This document shows, piece after piece, positions 5,087 through 9,025 of a stretch of 9,025 bases of DNA; the first letter of the stretch is position 1; every line of letters begins with the position of its first letter. A model generated the notes under the pieces. The model did not search any database. It was given only the letters and a program-made list of their open reading frames with translations, and was not told the origin of the DNA. The DNA is from Phycisphaerales bacterium (lineage in GTDB: Bacteria > Planctomycetota > Phycisphaerae > Phycisphaerales > UBA1924): contig JARGNC010000106.1 of the NCBI GenBank assembly GCA_029212425.1, forward strand, positions 1 to 9,025, read 5' to 3'. A program made the translations under genes and the position numbers.

Positions 5087-5113
5087 GCCGGAGCGAATGG
5101 GGACAGAACCCTG

Positions 5114-5119
5114 TATAAT
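5114..5119 (+). promoter_or_regulatory. Consensus -10 box before yggS
   Basis: TATAAT is a perfect -10 hexamer 33 bases before the yggS start codon. Transcription would start near 5126. The hexamer at the proper -35 distance (GAGCGA, 5091-5096) is poor, so either an activator is needed or the match is partly chance. Confidence 0.45.
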
Positions 5120-5151
5120 GGATCAACCAGCACCGGATGGATGGAGACTTG

Positions 5152-5946
5152 ATGACACAACTCGCGGATCGATATGCAGAAGTCATGGGACGCGTCGCGC
5201 AGGCGGCTCAACGATCGGGACGATCAGCGGACTCCGTGTACACCATCGCGGTGACCAAGTACGCTGAACCTGAGGACATCCGTGAGTTGATCACTCTTGG
5301 GCATCGTGATTTCGGTGAAAATCGTGTCCAACAGCTTGCGCAGAGAGCAGGCGTCATCGAGGAATGGTTCGATCGCATCCGAACGCTTCCGCGTACATCG
5401 TCAGATATCGAGCCCATCAATGTCAACGACCCAGTCCGCTGGCACATGATCGGTCATCTGCAGCGGAACAAGGTTCGGAAAATCGCAGATTGCACTCGCC
5501 TCATCCATTCGATTGATTCGCTCAGACTCGCAGAAGAACTCCAGGTTGTCGCAAACAAAATCGATCGTGTGATCGATGTCTTGGTCCAGGTCAATGTGTC
5601 AGGCGAGGAGTCCAAAACTGGACTCCCGATCGCCGCACTCGGCGCCATCGCTGAGCAGATCGACACGATGATCAATGTTCGCGTCCGTGGCTTAATGACC
5701 ATGGCGCCGCTGACTGATGATCCAGAAGCATCACGCCCGCACTTTGCTCGCTGCAAAGAAATCTACGACGATCTGGTCAAAGCTGGGGTCGGAGAAGACC
5801 ACTTCAACCTGCTCTCGATGGGGATGTCAGGGGATTTTGAGGTCGCGATCGAAGAAGGCGCGAACATCGTTCGTGTCGGCACCGCGATCTTCGGCGAGCG
5901 AGAAGTTGAAGAATCCCTCGAACACGCAACCGACACTGCGCACTGA
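5152..5946 (+). CDS. yggS: YggS-family PLP homeostasis protein
   Basis: This 264-residue cytosolic protein belongs to the YggS/PROSC/YBL036C family, single-domain fold-type III proteins. They bind pyridoxal 5'-phosphate without known enzymatic activity and help balance PLP and amino-acid pools. The PLP lysine is Lys36 in AVTKY. Other family motifs are FGENRVQ (54-60), WHMIGHLQRNK (97-107), QVNVSGEESKTG (146-157), GLMTMAP (180-186), LSMGMSGD (221-228) and IVRVGTAIFGER (239-250). The stretch between FGENRVQ and WHMIGH is about 18 residues longer than in the E. coli protein and accounts for much of the extra length. ATG 5152 is chosen over the in-frame ATG 5137 because GGAG at 5143-5146 lies 5 bases before it. 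yggS often neighbours septum and envelope genes, but that cluster is not seen here. It converges on the amidase gene. Confidence 0.92.
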   Translation: MTQLADRYAEVMGRVAQAAQRSGRSADSVYTIAVTKYAEPEDIRELITLGHRDFGENRVQQLAQRAGVIEEWFDRIRTLPRTSSDIEPINVNDPVRWHMIGHLQRNKVRKIADCTRLIHSIDSLRLAEELQVVANKIDRVIDVLVQVNVSGEESKTGLPIAALGAIAEQIDTMINVRVRGLMTMAPLTDDPEASRPHFARCKEIYDDLVKAGVGEDHFNLLSMGMSGDFEVAIEEGANIVRVGTAIFGEREVEESLEHATDTAH

Positions 5947-5960
5947 TCTTCATTGGATTG

Positions 5961-6001
5961 ATCTTCTCGAAACAGGTCTTCTCGAAACAGGTCTTCTCGA
6001 G
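5961..6001. repeat. 15-bp tandem repeat, about 2.7 copies
   Basis: The unit GTCTTCTCGAAACAG is present at 5976-5990. A copy with one change at the first base lies at 5961-5975, and a partial copy (first 11 bases) at 5991-6001. Each unit contains TTCTCGAA, a short palindrome. The array sits between the convergent yggS and amidase genes and belongs to neither. Replication slippage is the simplest origin. It is not a recognised terminator. Confidence 0.85.
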
Positions 6002-6013
6002 TTGGAGTCAAGA

Positions 6014-6028
6014 CCAGTCTCAAACTGG
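6014..6028. repeat. Short stem-loop between yggS and the amidase
   Basis: CCAGT (6014-6018) pairs with ACTGG (6024-6028) around a 5-base loop, 6 bases beyond the amidase stop codon. A terminator is expected between these convergent genes, but no T tract follows on either strand. This may be a weak or Rho-assisted stop, or it may be chance. Confidence 0.35.
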
Positions 6029-6033
6029 AGTGC

Positions 6034-6837
6034 TCAAGTGCTCGCGGTATATTGATTCACCAACATTGCGAGAGCGCCGTTTGGTCTACGGAGTTGAATC
6101 ATCTGCGCTTGCAGATTCCGACCAGGACACGCGGTGCTGCGGAGCTCTTGGTGTGTGTACACCCGGCTCAGCGGGACATTAAACCGACGCATCTCGTGGG
6201 CGATGAGCGTGTTGAGTGTATCGAGTGCTTTCGCAGTGGGGGTCGCTTGCTCGTAGTTCCCGAACATGACAATCCCGATATTGCCGGGATTGTTGTCTTT
6301 CACATGCGCGCCTTGATAAATCAATGGCCTTGCTTGCCAAGCTCGTCCTGCTGGGTCGATCGCGTAGTGGTATCCGATATCTGCCCAGTGGTTGCCCAGG
6401 TGTCCTCGCCGGATCGCGACGAGTCGACGGACAGAATCCGCGTACTGCCCTGATGGGAGCGGGCTGATTGCGTCGTGGTGGACAGTGATCCGGGAGATCT
6501 GTTGCATCGGATCTGCGAGACTCACCTTTGTCTTCCCATGAGTCCACGCGGTGCGCGGGATCACAAAGTGTGGGAGTTCTGTTAAACGAGCAGCCGCGAC
6601 TTGAGGCCGGCTTGAGTTGGTCGGGAATGGCATGGACGGCGGATGGTTCACATGGACCGGGTCTCCAGGGATCGGCTGTCCGATCATATTGGCAGACCGT
6701 CCGTTCCTTTTGGAGCCGCTCTTGCAGCCACTGAGCCCGGCGAGTATTCCGCTGACCGCGATCATTGATCCCGCTTTAGCACCCAACTGGAGAATATTGC
6801 GTCGGGTTGTCGAGGATAGAGGTGATTGGTTATCCAT
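6034..6837 (-). CDS. N-acetylmuramoyl-L-alanine amidase (Amidase_2), Tat-type lipoprotein
   Basis: This 267-residue enzyme cleaves the bond between MurNAc and the first peptide residue of peptidoglycan. The T7-lysozyme/PGRP-like domain (about 95-250) shows the zinc-site elements ITVHH (His120/His121), His229 in YTHQELRSTACPG, and Cys237. GYHYAI contains Tyr156, matching the catalytic tyrosine of the family, and GAHV (177-180) and NIGIVMFGNY (186-195) are also typical. The N terminus has a twin-arginine motif, TTRRNILQLG (Arg12-Arg13), a hydrophobic core and a lipobox LSGC ending at Cys38. It therefore looks exported folded by Tat and then lipid-anchored. A linker of about 55 residues rich in Pro, Ser and Asn follows. 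The ATG at 6837 has a weak GGGA about 6 bases upstream. The gene converges on yggS and is divergent from the DUF481 gene. Confidence 0.9.
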   Translation of the reverse strand: MDNQSPLSSTTRRNILQLGAKAGSMIAVSGILAGLSGCKSGSKRNGRSANMIGQPIPGDPVHVNHPPSMPFPTNSSRPQVAAARLTELPHFVIPRTAWTHGKTKVSLADPMQQISRITVHHDAISPLPSGQYADSVRRLVAIRRGHLGNHWADIGYHYAIDPAGRAWQARPLIYQGAHVKDNNPGNIGIVMFGNYEQATPTAKALDTLNTLIAHEMRRFNVPLSRVYTHQELRSTACPGRNLQAQMIQLRRPNGALAMLVNQYTAST

Positions 6838-6897
6838 TGCGTTTCCCGTTATTTATGAGAACTGTATCGGTTCAGTCATCGGCTAGATGACCCGATC

Positions 6898-6906
6898 TGG
6901 TACAAT
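6898..6906 (+). promoter_or_regulatory. Extended -10 promoter of the DUF481 gene
   Basis: TGGTACAAT is an extended -10 element (TG, one base, TACAAT, 5 of 6 to consensus). No good -35 box is seen 17 bases upstream. The transcript would start near 6913 and carry a leader of about 100 bases, in which I see no recognised riboswitch. On the opposite strand the divergent amidase promoter is not clear; TACAGT about 26 bases upstream of its ATG is a weak candidate. Confidence 0.5.
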
Positions 6907-7015
6907 GCTACTCGATCTCGGGTTCTTAGGTACCAATCGGTGCTCCGAAAGATCCGGTAGGCTTCTGTTGCTGCCAAGATCGAAGGTTGATGATGTTCAG
7001 AGTGGAGGTGGCATG

Positions 7016-8035
7016 ATGGCCATCAGACGATTTATTGTATGCCTATTGGTGCCGCTCCTCGCCCTCCCTTGTACGGCGAGGATCGATGCGGACTTTGAAG
7101 CTACGGAGGCTCTCGCGGAGCTTCAAGCGGCGCAGGCGGCATATACCCTAGCAATGGCTCAACTGGAACTCGCTCAAGGCAATCTCGAGCGTGCAACACT
7201 CCATGCGATCGCTGTAGGTGCAATTCCCAGTCCGCAACAACCTGCCGAAAACGTCCCCCCAGCGCCTCCAGCGAATCAAGCTGAGAAACCCGCTCCGACT
7301 CCGAAGGCTGAGCCAAAGCCGACTCCTGCCCCTCCGCCGGAGGTCAAGAAGAAGGACGAGGGGCCTTCCTTTTGGGAAGGTTGGAAACGCTCAGTTCGGG
7401 TTGGGTTCAACACCGCGACTGGGAACACAGAGAACTCGAACCTGAACCTCCAGTTCCACACCGTTCGTAAATCAAAGAAATACCGCACCAAGTTTGATTC
7501 GGAATATCGATTCGCGACACGCAACGGAGTTGATTCTCAGAATCGGCTTGATCTCGACTTCCGTCATGAATGGCTCGCGCCGGAAGGGAGCAAGATCGGT
7601 TGGTGGACCACTGCGAGCTTTGAAGCGGATGAGTTCCAAGACTGGGACTATCGCGCCTCGGCCCACGGCGGTATCAGTTATCAGTTCATCAAGAATGACA
7701 AAACCAACTTCAAAGGCCGAACCGGTTTCGGTGGTTCGCAAACCTTCGGAGGGACAAACGATGAGTTCCGTCCAGAAGCACTGGTCACCGGTCTCGATCT
7801 CAGGCACAGATTCAATGAGACAATGAACATCGAAGGGGGTATGGAGTACTTTGTCGATGTTTCGCAAGTCACGCGCGATCGTCTCAACAACCACCTGAAG
7901 TGGAACATCATGCTTGACAAAGAGAGCAATATGAATCTCCAGTTCAAACTGACGCACAAATATGATTCCCAACCGGGTGGCGGGAAAGACAATAACGACC
8001 TTTACTTCGATATCACCGTGGGTTGGCAGTTCTGA
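7016..8035 (+). CDS. DUF481-family outer-membrane beta-barrel protein
   Basis: The 339-residue protein has four parts. A signal peptide covers about 1-21 (RR then LLVPLLALP, cleavage near CTA). A short Ala/Glu/Gln-rich helix at about 25-65 is likely a coiled coil. A Pro/Ala/Lys linker covers about 70-113 (for example PAPTPKAEPKPTPAPPP). A beta-barrel runs from about 118 to the end. The barrel begins SVRVGFNTATGNTE, has alternating hydrophobic strands and ends in a C-terminal aromatic (VGWQF), the signature of Bam-inserted outer-membrane proteins. The family includes YdiY, annotated as salt-induced. The channel or transport role is unknown. The ATG at 7016 is chosen because GGAGG (7004-7008) lies 7 bases upstream; ATG 7013 is also possible. 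The in-frame ATG at 6887 would precede the promoter and the signal peptide. MscS follows 59 bases later. Confidence 0.85.
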   Translation: MAIRRFIVCLLVPLLALPCTARIDADFEATEALAELQAAQAAYTLAMAQLELAQGNLERATLHAIAVGAIPSPQQPAENVPPAPPANQAEKPAPTPKAEPKPTPAPPPEVKKKDEGPSFWEGWKRSVRVGFNTATGNTENSNLNLQFHTVRKSKKYRTKFDSEYRFATRNGVDSQNRLDLDFRHEWLAPEGSKIGWWTTASFEADEFQDWDYRASAHGGISYQFIKNDKTNFKGRTGFGGSQTFGGTNDEFRPEALVTGLDLRHRFNETMNIEGGMEYFVDVSQVTRDRLNNHLKWNIMLDKESNMNLQFKLTHKYDSQPGGGKDNNDLYFDITVGWQF

Positions 8036-8048
8036 TCCACGATTCATG

Positions 8049-8061
8049 ACAGCCGCGCTGT
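8049..8061. repeat. Short palindrome between the DUF481 and mscS genes
   Basis: ACAGC (8049-8053) and GCTGT (8057-8061) form a 5-bp stem with a 3-base loop, 14 bases after the DUF481 stop. There is no T tract, so read-through into the mscS-like gene is likely. No convincing promoter is visible in the 59-base gap. Confidence 0.3.
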
Positions 8062-8094
8062 GGGGACGGCGTTCAGATACGGATACGCAGAACT

Positions 8095-9024
8095 ATGCAA
8101 CCAGAACTTATCGAATCCACTCAAGGAGCTTCAGACTCAGCTCCAGCAATCGTTGAACCGTCAACCGCGGATAGTTTCGGGGATCTCGTCTCACGGATCA
8201 CCAGCGGCGACATGAGCACAGACACATGGATCCTTGCTTGGGAAACCATCGGTCGCCCTGTGCTGCTCGCGATCGTTCTGATTATCGCGGTATTCATCGC
8301 CGCTGGATGGGCACGCAAGATCGTGGGCAAAGCGGTCCGCAAAGCGAATGTCGAAGAGACCCTCGCTCGCTTCTTGTCCAATATGGCGCGGTATATCGTC
8401 CTCATCGCAGGTGGCGTTGCGATCCTCGGAACCCTCGGGATCGAAACCGCGAGCTTCGCGGCTGTTCTCGCGGCTGTCGGCTTTGCGATCGGTATGGCGA
8501 TGTCCGGGATGCTTGGGAATATCGCAGCGGGGATCATGCTGCTGCTCTTCCGTCCGTTCAAGGTGGGGGATGTGGTCGATGCTGGGGGCGTAAAGGGCAA
8601 GATCTTTGAGATTGGACTATTCACGACGGTCTTTGATACGCCGGACAACCGCCGGATCATCGTCCCGAACAACTCGATCTTCGGCGACAACATCGAGAAC
8701 GTCTCATTCCACAGCACCCGGCGCGTCAATGTCGCTGTCGGGACGGACTACGGCGCTGACATCGACAAGGCGCGTGAGGTGCTTCTGGAAGCCGCGAAGA
8801 ACTCGCCCAATGTCCTTGAAGACCCCGCGCCTGCGGTTGTGCTGACTGGGTTGGGTGGTTCGTCCATCGACTGGGATGTCCGCGTGTGGGTGAAAGCCGA
8901 GGACTTCTGGGGTGTGCAGGATCGTCTCACTCGCGATGTGAAGTATGCACTCGATGACGCGGAGATCGGCATCCCGTTCCCGCAGATGGATGTCCATATC
9001 GATGGGAAAGTCGCTCAATCCTGA
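8095..9024 (+). CDS. mscS: Small-conductance mechanosensitive channel (MscS family)
   Basis: This 309-residue inner-membrane protein should form a heptameric channel that opens on membrane tension to release solutes during hypo-osmotic shock. Membrane segments are at about 55-72 (TM1), 97-116 (TM2) and 119-152 (TM3). TM3 has the Ala/Gly-rich pore-lining pattern AAVGFAIGMAMSGMLGNI followed by AAGIMLLLFRPFKVGD, very close to the E. coli MscS pore helix and start of the beta domain. The PNNSIF segment (191-196) and GTDYGADI (216-223) are the usual cytoplasmic beta and alpha/beta domain landmarks. It is slightly longer than E. coli MscS (286 residues), with an acidic, Ser-rich N terminus of about 45 residues. 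The ATG at 8095 has no clear ribosome binding site. ATG 8212 (Met40) is an alternative. The gene is complete, ending one base before the window ends. It probably shares a transcript with the DUF481 gene. Confidence 0.94.
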   Translation: MQPELIESTQGASDSAPAIVEPSTADSFGDLVSRITSGDMSTDTWILAWETIGRPVLLAIVLIIAVFIAAGWARKIVGKAVRKANVEETLARFLSNMARYIVLIAGGVAILGTLGIETASFAAVLAAVGFAIGMAMSGMLGNIAAGIMLLLFRPFKVGDVVDAGGVKGKIFEIGLFTTVFDTPDNRRIIVPNNSIFGDNIENVSFHSTRRVNVAVGTDYGADIDKAREVLLEAAKNSPNVLEDPAPAVVLTGLGGSSIDWDVRVWVKAEDFWGVQDRLTRDVKYALDDAEIGIPFPQMDVHIDGKVAQS

Positions 9025-9025
9025 G

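Noticed and set aside
5137..5151. Upstream ATG start for yggS
   Set aside because: ATG 5152 has GGAG at proper spacing and matches the usual family N terminus better.
5961..6001. CRISPR-like array
   Set aside because: The units are 15 bases and directly contiguous, with no spacers and no cas genes nearby.
6887..7015. N-terminal extension of the DUF481 protein from ATG 6887
   Set aside because: It would precede the likely transcription start and bury the signal peptide. GGAGG sits correctly for ATG 7016.

Overview
The window looks like an ordinary chromosomal stretch of a free-living, envelope-bearing bacterium with a GC content in the mid-50s. I infer a planctomycete, possibly of the Phycisphaerae. 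This rests on the feel of the S20 protein, single tRNA genes without an encoded CCA, weak or absent ribosome binding sites on several genes, and a YggS protein with an extra segment. No marker in the window proves the phylum. I see no prophage, insertion sequence, CRISPR array, toxin-antitoxin pair or defence island.

Layout. Positions 1-1103 hold the tail of biosynthetic arginine decarboxylase (SpeA) followed by agmatinase (SpeB), which together convert arginine to putrescine. A tRNA-Arg(ACG) gene with its own promoter and terminator lies on the minus strand at 1141-1314. Ribosomal protein S20 (rpsT) follows, with a stem-loop leader and a clear terminator, then a CPBP-type intramembrane protease and a tRNA-Glu(TTC) gene with a good sigma-70 promoter. 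A roughly 330-base gene-free stretch (2805-3133) has short repeats and inverted repeats. It ends in a near-consensus flagellar-type (sigma-28) promoter just upstream of a stand-alone Hpt protein and a REC-GGDEF diguanylate cyclase. Next come a small SlyX-like coiled-coil protein, a small lipoprotein of unknown function, and the PLP-binding protein YggS. A Tat-type lipoprotein amidase on the minus strand converges on yggS and diverges from a DUF481 outer-membrane beta-barrel gene. The window ends with a complete MscS-family mechanosensitive channel gene.

How the genes work together. SpeA and SpeB form one pathway. Hpt and REC-GGDEF are probably two parts of one phosphorelay ending in c-di-GMP synthesis, and the sigma-28-like promoter would tie it to motility. 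The amidase, DUF481 protein and MscS all act in the cell envelope but are not obviously one operon. The rest are unrelated housekeeping genes. I did not find a convincing new multi-gene system. The observations most worth checking are the sigma-28-like promoter on the Hpt/diguanylate cyclase pair, the shared promoter signature of the two tRNA genes, two adjacent genes that look leaderless, and an apparent excess of GATC.
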